A stretch of 64,000 bases of DNA from Gammaproteobacteria bacterium. Its GTDB lineage: Bacteria; Pseudomonadota; Gammaproteobacteria; Enterobacterales; Alteromonadaceae. Each line of letters starts with the position of its first letter. Positions within the stretch are counted from its first letter, which is position 1. Made by a program: the position numbers and the translations under genes. The DNA is taken from assembly GCA_018222405.1 (NCBI GenBank), contig JAAFAI010000001.1, forward strand, positions 372,001 through 436,000, written 5' to 3'. A model generated the notes under the pieces. The model saw only the letters and a list, made by a program, of their open reading frames with translations, was not told where the DNA came from and did not search any database. This document shows, one piece after another, positions 55,686-64,000 of the stretch.

Positions 55686-57713
55686 TTAAAAGCGGCAACT
55701 AATACTGGCGCGCAGTGTGCGTGGCTCAATGGGATGGTAGTGGAGGTCTTCAACACCCTCTTCAGGTTCACCAGGCAGGCGGCTGGCATACCAGTAATCG
55801 ATATCATGGTCGTTACTGTCCAGCAGGTTAAGTACCGACAGGCTGCCCTGCCACTGGTTAACTTCATATACCAGGCTGGCGTTTACCACCGTAAAGGTGT
55901 CGGACTGGCGTTCTCTAAAGCTATCCAGCGTACGTTTACCAAAATACCGCACGCGCAAATCGCTACGCCAGTAATCGTTCATTTGCCAGTTAAGGCCAAC
56001 GCTGGCCACTACCGGTAATGAACCCTCAATATAGTTACCTTCGCCGGGTTCATCTTCGCGGTATTTTGAATCGGTCCAGGCAAATTCTACGTCTGTGGTC
56101 AGGTTAGATGTAAACCAGTAATAGGCGGAGAATTCCACACCCCAGCGGCGGGATGCACGACTTGCTTCGGTGTTACCGGCATCGCCAACGAAAACCAGTT
56201 CAGAGTCGTTCTCCAGATACCATAACGAAAGTGAAGCATTGTAGTAGCGATAGCGTGCCACCCTTAAACCAATTTCGCCCCCTTCGCCTCTGACCAGCAA
56301 ATCAACTGGTTCAGCTGCCTCGCCGGTGGCCGGATCGATACTGATAACCGCGCCGCGTGCATCGTTGGAGTGAAAAGACTGACCCACATTGACATAGGCC
56401 TGCCAGGCATCATTTAAAATATAGCTAAGGCCGCCTTTGAGACTGGTGATGTTATCGCTGTCGTCACCACTGTTGGCGCTTAAATTACTGTTAACGTCCA
56501 CAGCCAGGTAATCGTGGCGGATATCCACATGGCCAATTAAGTTGTCGGTGATATCCACATCGACCTGCAGAAACGCCGCCACCGAATACTCATCCACACT
56601 GTCGCGTCGAACCGGCGACTGACGAACGCGCTGGTTGGTGCGATACAGGCCTACTTCGCTGATGTCGTCATAACGCCATTCCAGGCCGCCGGTAAGGTGT
56701 ACGTGAGAATCACCTACAGTGGTCGAATGGAAACGGGTAAGCGTACCGCCATATATTGCGCGGTCGTCGACCTGTTCAAACTGATCGCCTGCCTCAGGGT
56801 TATCCAGAAAATAGGTAAAGTTAGAGAACAGGTTCAACTCGCTGGAAATTGCATAGGCGTTTACCATCCAGTCGGCCGATTGCCAGTTAACTGATAAGCT
56901 GTAGCGGTTGGACTCGCCGCCGAGGGTTGGATCCAAAGAGCCCAGTTCATCTATCAGGCCGCTCTGCACTGCGCGCAGTGGGATCTGGTCGGCAGAATTC
57001 CAACTATTGTCGTAACCTAAAAAAGTAATGTGCAGGATGCTGTCGTCAGTCGCCTGTCGAAAACGGGCGAAGGCACTGGTTTTCGCAATGTCTTCATCTA
57101 TATCGGTCCAGGGGCCGTCGTATTGCTGCCATTCTCCACCCACGGCAAGATTACTTTCGCCCACTGCTAAGTTAGTGGCTGCCACAGTGCGCAGGAAACC
57201 ATTTTCGCCAATCTCAAGCTTGCCGAAGGGTTGATCAAAAGATGACATCAGCGAAAAATTGGCTGAGCCTGCCACAGAAAAATCTCCCTGCATCGCGCGG
57301 TAGGGTCCTTTCTGATAATCGATGCGCTGAATAAATTCCGGGGTGATAAAGTTAAGGTCGGTATAACCCTGACCGTGCCCGTGAGTGCGCATGTTCACCG
57401 GCATGCCATCCAGTGAAATACTAAAATCGGTACCGTGGTCGAGGTTAAAACCACGCAGAAAGTACTGATTCGCTTTACCTGAACCGCTGTGTTGGGTAAC
57501 CACCATGCCCGGCACGAATTCCAGTATTTCACCAGGACGCAGCAACGGGCGCTGAGCAATGTCGCCGGCACCGATAACGCCTTCTGAGGCAGAAATCGAC
57601 TCACCTATCAGGTCGCTTTGTTTACCAAATACCACCACTCGCTCGATATGCGGGCCATCCGCGAATGCTGTGGCAGAGGCCAACAGCGAGGTAGAAAGAA
57701 TCAGATATTTCAA
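55686..57713 (-). CDS. TonB-dependent receptor (possible metal or nutrient receptor)
   Basis: A 675-residue receptor starting with TTG (57713) and an N-terminal signal peptide (KYLILSTSLLASATAFADG). The plug contains IERVVVFGKQ (TonB-box-like), LLRPGEILEFVPGMVVTQHSGSGKANQYFLRGF and LDHGTDFSISLDGMPVNM. His-rich MRTHGHGQGYTDLN in the plug could face the substrate. The barrel ends RASISCRF. This type differs from siderophore receptors and is often found with unknown substrates, including metal complexes. No other start codon fits the signal peptide. Confidence 0.87.
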   Translation of the reverse strand: MKYLILSTSLLASATAFADGPHIERVVVFGKQSDLIGESISASEGVIGAGDIAQRPLLRPGEILEFVPGMVVTQHSGSGKANQYFLRGFNLDHGTDFSISLDGMPVNMRTHGHGQGYTDLNFITPEFIQRIDYQKGPYRAMQGDFSVAGSANFSLMSSFDQPFGKLEIGENGFLRTVAATNLAVGESNLAVGGEWQQYDGPWTDIDEDIAKTSAFARFRQATDDSILHITFLGYDNSWNSADQIPLRAVQSGLIDELGSLDPTLGGESNRYSLSVNWQSADWMVNAYAISSELNLFSNFTYFLDNPEAGDQFEQVDDRAIYGGTLTRFHSTTVGDSHVHLTGGLEWRYDDISEVGLYRTNQRVRQSPVRRDSVDEYSVAAFLQVDVDITDNLIGHVDIRHDYLAVDVNSNLSANSGDDSDNITSLKGGLSYILNDAWQAYVNVGQSFHSNDARGAVISIDPATGEAAEPVDLLVRGEGGEIGLRVARYRYYNASLSLWYLENDSELVFVGDAGNTEASRASRRWGVEFSAYYWFTSNLTTDVEFAWTDSKYREDEPGEGNYIEGSLPVVASVGLNWQMNDYWRSDLRVRYFGKRTLDSFRERQSDTFTVVNASLVYEVNQWQGSLSVLNLLDSNDHDIDYWYASRLPGEPEEGVEDLHYHPIEPRTLRASISCRF

Positions 57714-57875
57714 AACTTAAACTCTAAGAAAAAAGGAACTTACTGATCTTAACGTTTTAGCCTGCGGATTGGATGCAGGATCCGATAAGCCGGCGCGGCA
57801 AAACGACCAATATGCCGAGCCACCAGGCGTCTGGTGATAATTTCACCTTTGTCGGTTTCGCAGGCCGCTCCAGCC

Positions 57876-57964
57876 TGACAATATTGTAAGCTTCGGTGCT
57901 AACAATATTGTTAGTTGAACATCGTAAAAACTCTTATTAATGTGTTGCTTATAACATTTTGTTA
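57876..57964. promoter_or_regulatory. Array of three TAACA/TGTTA palindromes between receptor and panE-type genes
   Basis: TGACAATATTGTAA (57876-57889), TAACAATATTGTTA (57900-57913, perfect) and TAACA-TTT-TGTTA (57952-57964). They lie between divergent genes, the last one 12 bases before the panE-type start. The first two are 24 bases apart. This suggests multiple binding sites for an unidentified dimeric regulator. Confidence 0.55.
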
Positions 57965-57976
57965 ATAAGTTAACCG

Positions 57977-58939
57977 ATGAACATACTGGTAATTGGATGT
58001 GGGGCGATTGGCAGCTTTTATGCCGAACGTCTGGCGAATGCCCGGGCAACTGTCACTGTCACTGCTCGCGGTGCACATCTGGATGCGATAAAGCGAAATG
58101 GCCTTACAGTGATCCACGATGGCGAAACCCGCCATCAGGCCGTCATTGCCTGTTCTCATCCTGAATTACAATCTACCAGCAAAGCTGATGATTTCGATGT
58201 CATAGTGATTGCGCTGAAAGCTACGCAAACCAATGCGTTGCTCAACGAACTGGGAAGCTGGTTAGCCGCTGGCAAAACACCAGTTGTGTCGGTGCAAAAT
58301 GGCGTAGATAACGAGCCTTTGCTGGCTTCTGTAGTTGGGCAGGCGCGTGTATGGGGCGGCTTGTCAGTGCGCAGTGGTGGCGAAATATCACAGCCCGGGG
58401 TGGCCACAACCACTGGCATTTATAAAGTCATTATAGGCCCCTGGCCAGCGTCTAATATCATCCCTTCTAATTTAACGGCTTTGGCCAGTCTGTGGCAAAG
58501 CCAGCATGTCCCTCTTGAGGTAAGTGAAGATATTCGCAAAGAGCTGTGGAAAAAACTGATTGTGAATTGCGGGGTGAACCCGCTGTCGGCGGTCACGCGA
58601 CAAAAAACCTATGAGTTAACCCATCAGCCGGAGCTGGCCCAAAAGGTTTATGGCGCCATGCAGGAGACAGGCCGTGCAGCCGCTTACGATGGGGTAGAAA
58701 TCACCCCGGCAGAAGTGGATGACATGTTCAGCCTGATCAAGTCGTTCAACTCCATTAAAACCTCCATGTTAATTGATCTTGAGAAAGGCCGAGAGTTAGA
58801 GCTCGACGCTATTTTAGGCAGTGTGATTGCCCGTTGCCGCTTGCAGGGTGAGCCGGCACAAATTACCGAGTCTCTATGGACAGAGCTTACTTCAAAACCC
58901 TTGCCAGACAGCCTGGATGGCTTGTTTAACCGGGAATAA
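57977..58939 (+). CDS. panE: 2-dehydropantoate 2-reductase family protein
   Basis: A 320-residue ketopantoate reductase-type protein. NADPH-binding [14 protein letters not shown] opens the fold (residues 8-21). Catalytic Lys is in [19 protein letters not shown] and the second conserved block is [25 protein letters not shown]. The usual role is reduction of ketopantoate to pantoate in pantothenate synthesis. Many paralogues act on other 2-keto acids, so the symbol is tentative. Divergent from the TTG-start receptor with a palindrome array between them. Confidence 0.85.
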   Translation: MNILVIGCGAIGSFYAERLANARATVTVTARGAHLDAIKRNGLTVIHDGETRHQAVIACSHPELQSTSKADDFDVIVIALKATQTNALLNELGSWLAAGKTPVVSVQNGVDNEPLLASVVGQARVWGGLSVRSGGEISQPGVATTTGIYKVIIGPWPASNIIPSNLTALASLWQSQHVPLEVSEDIRKELWKKLIVNCGVNPLSAVTRQKTYELTHQPELAQKVYGAMQETGRAAAYDGVEITPAEVDDMFSLIKSFNSIKTSMLIDLEKGRELELDAILGSVIARCRLQGEPAQITESLWTELTSKPLPDSLDGLFNRE

Positions 58940-58971
58940 AAACACCGTTTGTTGAAGTAAGGAGCCTTACC

Positions 58972-60858
58972 GTGTTGTCGTCATTAAAAAGAAAGCTCTA
59001 CGTGCCGGTGGCTATACTGGCCATTGTGGCCATCATTGCCCTGATTACCTCATTCTATGTGATTTCGGTATTGGGCAATGCCCAGTCCTCGGTGGAAGCC
59101 ATCGAGCGCTACGCGGCAAAAGCCCGGCAAACGCAGTTCATGCTGGTGAATTATTTTGATGGTAAGGTGAGCGTAGCTGCGCTAACTGACGCGGTAAATG
59201 AACTTAAAAATACCCCCGACTCGCTGGCCACCCACGTGCAAGCCAGTGAATTTTCCGGTATGGCTAACCGGATAGCCCGGGCTGGCGACCACCGTAAGCA
59301 AATGCAGCAACTGGAAGCGCAGTTACTGGCGGCTACCGACAGTTCCATTAATGAGTCCAATTCGTTTTTATCGTACGTTGCCAAGAAGTTGCTGAAAGAT
59401 CCGGTAGCGGTGCCGGAAGGGGAAGTGCGCACTATCATTGGCGCTACCAATAACACCGACACTAACTATCGTATCCAACGGCTGTTTTTGCGCATGATAA
59501 ACGACAGTAGTCTGGTTCCTGAGGTGCGCGAATATATCAGTACCGCCATCGAAAATACCCGCAAAGACCTTATAGCGCTCACCGGTACGCCGGTTGAAAA
59601 CGCTGCTCGGCGAGGTCTTCAGCTCAACATTCAGGCGCAGGAAATCAGCGAACAATACATTGACAATGCCGCACAGCTAAGTGAGCTAAGAAAAGCACTG
59701 CTCAGTGATTTTTCAGAATTTATAACCCTTCTGGGTAACGTGCAGACCAGTCAGATTGATGAGAGCTTTTCCGATGTACGGGGCGCTATCATCATGCTTT
59801 CAACGCTGACCATTATCGGTATTGTGCTGGTGGTCTTGATTAATCTGGCGGCCGGACGCAGTATTACCCACAGCCTGGATTTGATCAGTAATCGGGCGGG
59901 TTTGCTGGCCGACGCCGGCGGCGATCTGTCAAAACGGCTGGATGAGAGTGGCGATCGTGAAATGGCACGACTGGCTCAGCAGTTTAATCGCTTTATTGAA
60001 CATATCCGGGGCATCGTGAGCGAAGTGAAAGAGCTGTCTGCTACAACCTCATCTATGGCCAGCTCTGTGAATACTGGCAACCAGTCGATTGCCCGGGATC
60101 TGGATGCTCAGTTGGAACAGGCCGATGGCCTGGCCACCTCTGCAGAAGAAATGCTGGCGTCAATTGAACAGGTTACCCAGCACGCAGCCGGAGCGGCCAG
60201 AGAGGCCAGCAATGCGCTGGCAGAAACGCGTAACAGTCAGGCGCTGCTTAATTCAACCCTGGCTAACAGCCAGACCATGTCCAGTGATGTGGCCAACGCT
60301 ACCGGTCAGATGGAAAAACTGGCCGGGTTGGCCGAAGAAATTGGCGGCGTGGCCGAGGTGATTAACTCCATTGCCGAACAAACCAACCTGCTGGCGCTGA
60401 ATGCTGCTATTGAGGCGGCCCGTGCCGGTGAACATGGCCGCGGCTTTTCGGTAGTGGCCGACGAGGTACGTAACCTGGCCACTAAAACTCAGCAGTCGCT
60501 GGGCCAGATTCAGGTGTCTATCGACGGACTTCAGAGCGCCACCGAGATTGCAGTTAAGGCAATGCAAAGTACCCATTCTGTCAGCGATGAAATGGTTAAG
60601 CATACTCAGGAGGCCGCCGCTTCGCTTGCTCAGGTCACGGATATTATTGCTGCGATTGCCGACAATAATCACCAGATAGCGCTGAGTGTGGAAGAGCAGG
60701 CCGTAGTAATACGTGGTGTAAACAGTGCTGTAGTGGCCATCAGGGATTTATCGGCCAATGCTCAGCAGCGAACACAGAATGCGGCGGGTTCCACCGCCAG
60801 TATGTCGCAGCAGGCGGAGCAGTTACGCCTGCTGGTAGCCAACTTTAAAACCGGCTAG
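58972..60858 (+). CDS. Methyl-accepting chemotaxis protein (GTG start)
   Basis: A 628-residue chemoreceptor. Membrane helices lie near residues 11-33 and about 272-294, around a periplasmic helical sensor domain of about 235 residues. A HAMP domain (about 295-350) is followed by the cytoplasmic signalling domain. The hairpin tip [20 protein letters not shown] is typical. GTG at 58972 follows AAGGAGCC. The stop codon TAG overlaps that of the opposing exoD remnant by two bases (CTAG). Ligand unknown. Confidence 0.9.
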   Translation: MLSSLKRKLYVPVAILAIVAIIALITSFYVISVLGNAQSSVEAIERYAAKARQTQFMLVNYFDGKVSVAALTDAVNELKNTPDSLATHVQASEFSGMANRIARAGDHRKQMQQLEAQLLAATDSSINESNSFLSYVAKKLLKDPVAVPEGEVRTIIGATNNTDTNYRIQRLFLRMINDSSLVPEVREYISTAIENTRKDLIALTGTPVENAARRGLQLNIQAQEISEQYIDNAAQLSELRKALLSDFSEFITLLGNVQTSQIDESFSDVRGAIIMLSTLTIIGIVLVVLINLAAGRSITHSLDLISNRAGLLADAGGDLSKRLDESGDREMARLAQQFNRFIEHIRGIVSEVKELSATTSSMASSVNTGNQSIARDLDAQLEQADGLATSAEEMLASIEQVTQHAAGAAREASNALAETRNSQALLNSTLANSQTMSSDVANATGQMEKLAGLAEEIGGVAEVINSIAEQTNLLALNAAIEAARAGEHGRGFSVVADEVRNLATKTQQSLGQIQVSIDGLQSATEIAVKAMQSTHSVSDEMVKHTQEAAASLAQVTDIIAAIADNNHQIALSVEEQAVVIRGVNSAVVAIRDLSANAQQRTQNAAGSTASMSQQAEQLRLLVANFKTG

Positions 60859-61704
60859 AGCACTTGTAGCAGTAACATGCCTGTTGCCGCCTGACACAAT
60901 ATCCCTGCCAGTAACACCGCGCCGTCTTTACTCATCATTCCCACAGCGGTGAGGGTTATAGAGAAGGCTGGCACTGCTGCAGCAAAGGGCACCACTTCCA
61001 GAGGGATCATGCTCAGGGCAAACAGCGCGCAATATACAGCAATAAAGCGCGACGCCGGGCTTTGAGTTAACCCGGTTAAGCGCGGAGTGAGTATTGTCTC
61101 GGCTTTTACCACGTAGGGTCTGGACTTTTCTACTGCACTTTCCAGTTTTGCGTGGCTTATACCAATCCGCATAGTAGTTTACCCTCTCAGAGTGATCCCT
61201 GAGGGCTAGACGAAAACGACTTAGATCACGACGCGTTCTCTGCGGCATAGTTATTCTATGTCCAGAGGGCGCAACACAGATGTAAGTCGTTTTAGCCACT
61301 CCCTTTGGGCAATGCTGTCAGGCTTTCTGGCGTTGTTACGCTTGCTTGATTTGGAACCACCAAACCTGTGCAACCAAGCCTAGCCAGAAAGCCTGACAGT
61401 CTTGCTGAGTGGGCAAACTACTATGCGGATTGGTATTAGGGAGCGATTCTTCAGGACGGCGGGTAACCAGGGGGTGCTCGTCGCCAAATGCCATCTGTAA
61501 GCAGATGATACACAGCGTTACCCCACAGATAGATGGCACTCCGGGGATTGCGCCGGTAGGCAGCAGGGCTATAAGGGCTGGCAGTAGCAGGAAGGGCCCG
61601 AACCCCCGGCTTTCAAATTTGTTGACCACATCGCCAACCGACACCTCGCCAGTGGTTTTGTCCAGCAGATCATCCATGATGTCACTGACTTTGTTTTTAC
61701 TCAT
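60855..61704 (-). pseudogene. exoD: exoD-type gene interrupted by a 276-bp element
   Basis: The N-terminal part (from MSKNKVSDIMDDLLDK, start about 61704) and the C-terminal part (ISHAKLESAVEKSRPYVV to GMLLLQVL at 60855) of an ExoD-family membrane protein are separated by the element at 61160-61435. N-terminal features such as FGPFLLLPALIALLPTGAIPGVP are those of ExoD. The two halves are one base out of frame. Collapsing the TTA duplication removes 279 bases and does not restore the frame; removing 274 would. So the gene is probably inactive. ExoD proteins relate to exopolysaccharide export or membrane function. Confidence 0.8.
61160..61435. mobile_element. MITE-like element (276 bp) inserted in exoD
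   Basis: Terminal inverted repeats of 25 bases begin TACCAATCCGC on the left (61160) and match the reverse complement of the right end (61435) with one mismatch. A TTA lies just outside each end (61157-61159 and 61436-61438), consistent with a 3-base target duplication. Inside, AAAACGACTTA (61213-61223) pairs with 61283-61293. A perfect 17-base arm (61315-61331) pairs with 61383-61399. No transposase is encoded. This is the design of a non-autonomous, fold-back element. Confidence 0.85.
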
Positions 61705-61981
61705 GCCCGGTAATCCGTGTCCGTGAATACACATATCATACACTATACAAAGTTTATGATAGCGGCATAACCAGATTGCCATTATTAACTCTCATCGCTG
61801 GTTTTTCGAGGTATTACAAACAGCGGCCCATTTCGAACTCTCATTTTGCCTGAAGATTGTAATCTGTCTGTAAAATTCATTCTATTTTGTGAAATAAATT
61901 TAGTCTAATTAAGCGATAATCATCCACTTAATTGGGATTTAAAATAAAGTCATTGCCTACTAATGACTGAGAATCCTATTT

Positions 61982-62506
61982 ATGAAAAAACTAATTCTAA
62001 GCCTCTGCCTGTTACTGCTGCCAACCCTGAGTGTGGCGGGTAATCCTGGCTACTCTGTAGACTATATCCGCGGTGAGGGGGATGTCGAAGGTATTAAGCT
62101 TGCCGCTCGGTACAACGCCGGACCGTTGTCATATATCAGCGATGACATACTGCTGTACTGGGAAGCGAGTGTTAATTTCTGGGAATACGGTGCAGAAGAT
62201 AACCACGATACCGATTTTGTGCTGGCGGTCTCGCCGGTGCTGGTAAAGCAAATCGGAACAATCAGGCAAGCTCCTCTATTTCTGGAAGCCGGGATTGGTC
62301 TCTCGCTTATTGAAGATACTACCTTCGCAGGTAAAGATGTTAGTACTCACTATCAGTTTGAAGATCGCCTTGGCGTAATGATGCAGTTTGGAAGAAATAA
62401 TCAGCACCATGTTGCCGTGCGTTATTTTCATTACTCCAATGCTGGCTTTAAGAAACCTAATCCTGGCCTGGACTTTATTGCCCTGTCTTATCAGCGGGAG
62501 TTTTAG
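61982..62506 (+). CDS. pagL: Lipid A 3-O-deacylase (PagL-like)
   Basis: A 174-residue outer membrane protein with a signal peptide of about 19 residues (ending LSVAG) and an eight-stranded barrel. The active-site block HYSNAGFKKPNPG has His150 and Ser152, matching the PagL His-Ser pair. The third residue of the PagL triad, a Glu 12 residues after the Ser, appears here as Asp164. C-terminal QREF ends in Phe as expected for Bam substrates. PagL removes the 3-O acyl chain of lipid A. Confidence 0.85.
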   Translation: MKKLILSLCLLLLPTLSVAGNPGYSVDYIRGEGDVEGIKLAARYNAGPLSYISDDILLYWEASVNFWEYGAEDNHDTDFVLAVSPVLVKQIGTIRQAPLFLEAGIGLSLIEDTTFAGKDVSTHYQFEDRLGVMMQFGRNNQHHVAVRYFHYSNAGFKKPNPGLDFIALSYQREF

Positions 62507-62516
62507 CTCAAGCGGG

Positions 62517-62678
62517 CTAATGGCTAATCAAACGAGCCTTAGCTTCGCTCTGACTGACAACCTTAGACTCGATCTGCTCAATGCTTTGTTGATTGCTATA
62601 GGTGGAATAAGCTAAAAATACAGTTAAAGAAACTAAACCGATAAGGGCGAAAATACGCAGACTGCGGGCGTTACTCAT
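62517..62678 (-). CDS. Small single-helix membrane protein, unknown function
   Basis: 53 residues from the ATG at 62678, with AAGGA 10 nt upstream. One membrane segment (LRIFALIGLVSLTVFLAYSTY) follows a short basic N-terminus (MSNARS), so the Gln/Ser/Glu-rich tail (SNQQSIEQIESKVVSQSEAKA) probably faces the periplasm and could form a short coiled coil. No family recognised. A longer frame starting at 62798 lacks a ribosome site and has an unlikely N-terminus. Confidence 0.6.
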   Translation of the reverse strand: MSNARSLRIFALIGLVSLTVFLAYSTYSNQQSIEQIESKVVSQSEAKARLISH

Positions 62679-62816
62679 AGCGAAAATATCCTTATTTTGA
62701 CAATGTCTGTTGATTAATTTATAGCCACTGCCGCTCACTATGTAAAGCTCGTCAGGGTGTGCAGATTTATCCTTGGGTATAACCCCGGGCAACTGCACTC
62801 ATGCCCGGGTAATTTG

Positions 62817-64000
62817 TTACAGCGTAAAGCGGTTAACCTGTTCATTAAGCTCGGCGGCCAGCGAATCCAGTTGATTACTCACGGCAACCATTTGTCTGGC
62901 TGCATGCAGATTATCATCACTATTCGTACTGATTTGCTGAATGTTCTGGTTGATATCTTCAATGACCTGAGTCTGCTCTTCAGTGGCCGTGGCGACCTGC
63001 ATATTCACGTCATTAATATGCTGGATGCCCGAAGCAATGGAGGTAAGCAGAGTTTCCAGATTTTGTGCCGCGCTCACCACTTCTTCGGTTTGTCCGCGGC
63101 TGTCGCGCATTTTCACCAGCGCCTGGTCGGAGTCGTGTTTAAATTTATCAATCTTGTTCTGGATCTCATCGGTAGACTGCGCCGCGCGTGAAGCCAGGCT
63201 GCGTACTTCATCGGCTACCACTGAGAAGCCCCGACCATGATCGCCGGCCCGGGCCGCTTCGATCGCGGCGTTCAGTGCCAGTAAATTGGTTTGTTCTGAG
63301 ATGCCTCGGATCGTATCGAGAATGCCAATAATATCGGCAGTGTGGGAATCCAGAGACTCGATAACGGCGGTCACTTCTGAGACCTGCCTGGCTAACTGAT
63401 TAATATTGGCGACTGCCCGGGCAGTGGTATCGAGTCCGTTAGTGGAAGTTGAGGAGCATTCCTGTGCATCGGCGGCTGCAGCTTGTGCTGACGAAGCAAT
63501 ATCATTAACCGTATGGCTCATCTGGGTTAGCGCCGTGGCAACCTGAATAGTGCGGTCGCGCTGCTCTTCGCTATTGGCCTGGGTGGTTTTTGACTGGCTG
63601 GCCACCTCAAAAGCAGACTGGCGCAGATTGGCACTGGTCTCGGTTACCCGTGAAATAATGTCATGTAAGCTGGCAATAAAGCGGTTAAAGCCATCAACCA
63701 ACTGACGGGTTTCACGCTGTTCTGGCAGGGGAATTCGTTTGGTTAGATCACCGTGGCCGTCACCCAGCTGTTTAAACACAGCGGCGAGATTCTCAATGGG
63801 TTTACTGATGGTCCCGGCCAGCCATACGCCAAGCAGTGCAAACGCGCCGGCAATCACCAGCGACCAGAAAATCATACTCAGGCTGGCATTATCCATTTGC
63901 GAGTACAGCTCATTTTCGGGCACCTGAGCAATTACATACCATCCGGCACTTTTAACGTAAGTGCTGGCATACAGCATTTCTTCTCCTCGGGCCAGATTAA
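62817..64000 (-). CDS. Methyl-accepting chemotaxis protein, dCache-type sensor (5' end outside window)
   Basis: The frame is open to the last base, so the N-terminus is beyond the window; the ATG at 63977 is internal. Visible are the end of the periplasmic Cache sensor ([20 protein letters not shown]), one membrane helix ([20 protein letters not shown]), HAMP ([25 protein letters not shown]) and the signalling domain. The hairpin tip is [21 protein letters not shown]. It differs from the receptor at 58972 in sensor type. It is followed by the small membrane gene at 62517 on the same strand. Confidence 0.9.
   Translation of the reverse strand, partial: NLARGEEMLYASTYVKSAGWYVIAQVPENELYSQMDNASLSMIFWSLVIAGAFALLGVWLAGTISKPIENLAAVFKQLGDGHGDLTKRIPLPEQRETRQLVDGFNRFIASLHDIISRVTETSANLRQSAFEVASQSKTTQANSEEQRDRTIQVATALTQMSHTVNDIASSAQAAAADAQECSSTSTNGLDTTARAVANINQLARQVSEVTAVIESLDSHTADIIGILDTIRGISEQTNLLALNAAIEAARAGDHGRGFSVVADEVRSLASRAAQSTDEIQNKIDKFKHDSDQALVKMRDSRGQTEEVVSAAQNLETLLTSIASGIQHINDVNMQVATATEEQTQVIEDINQNIQQISTNSDDNLHAARQMVAVSNQLDSLAAELNEQVNRFTL

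Noticed and set aside
60928..61299. Open frame across the element and the exoD end
   Set aside because: It joins element sequence to an out-of-frame reading of exoD and has no protein-like features.

Overview
The window looks like chromosomal DNA of a marine gammaproteobacterium of the Alteromonadaceae type (Alteromonas / Aestuariibacter / Lacimicrobium relatives). I infer this from the mid-range GC content, the mix of TonB-dependent receptors, tricorn-like S41 and S10 peptidases, a cis/trans fatty acid isomerase and PagL, and the protein sequences themselves. It holds about 53 protein genes, one interrupted gene and one short transposon-like element. No rRNA, tRNA, CRISPR array, prophage or integrase was seen.

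Layout. 1-5.8 kb: the end of an M1-peptidase membrane protein, a patatin phospholipase, a small Cys-rich protein and the heme-containing isomerase Cti. 6.1-18.9 kb: a metal-homeostasis island. It has a BlaI-type repressor with a CzcCBA-type RND efflux operon, a second BlaI paralogue coupled to an M56 membrane protease, then a seven-gene operon (secreted protein, HupE/UreJ-like, membrane anchor, DUF4198, DUF1624-type membrane protein, CopC, CopD). Three palindromes of the same 8-7-8 design (AAAACCGA-N7-TCGGTTTT) lie before the first BlaI gene, inside the start of the TolC-type gene and before the seven-gene operon, so the island may be one BlaI-controlled regulon. 18.9-21 kb: a LysR regulator divergent from a PRISE-type reductase, with a T-N11-A operator between them.

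21-32.7 kb: a catabolic island. An aminotransferase, a tartrate/D-malate-type dehydrogenase and a succinate-semialdehyde-type dehydrogenase form a tightly overlapping operon, divergent from a HAD dehalogenase-like protein, an FAD amine oxidase-like protein and a four-gene peptide/amine ABC importer. Uptake, deamination and aldehyde oxidation of an unidentified amine fits best. 33-39.6 kb: a tricorn-like protease, a divergent DmeF cation exporter / RcnR-type repressor pair with a good operator between them, and an S10 carboxypeptidase. 39.6-44.8 kb: an FAD oxidoreductase with an aldehyde dehydrogenase, and an M20 amidohydrolase with a two-domain acetyltransferase.

44.8-50.8 kb: a second heavy-metal RND operon, led by a small His/Cys-rich secreted protein. 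51-58.9 kb: a cupin, an Lrp-type regulator coupled to a GhrA-type reductase, two TonB-dependent receptors and a PanE-type reductase with an array of TAACA/TGTTA palindromes. 59-64 kb: two chemoreceptors, PagL, a small membrane protein, and exoD interrupted by a 276-bp element with 25-bp terminal inverted repeats.

The recurring theme is cation handling: two RND pumps, CDF exporter, CopCD, HupE and RcnR.
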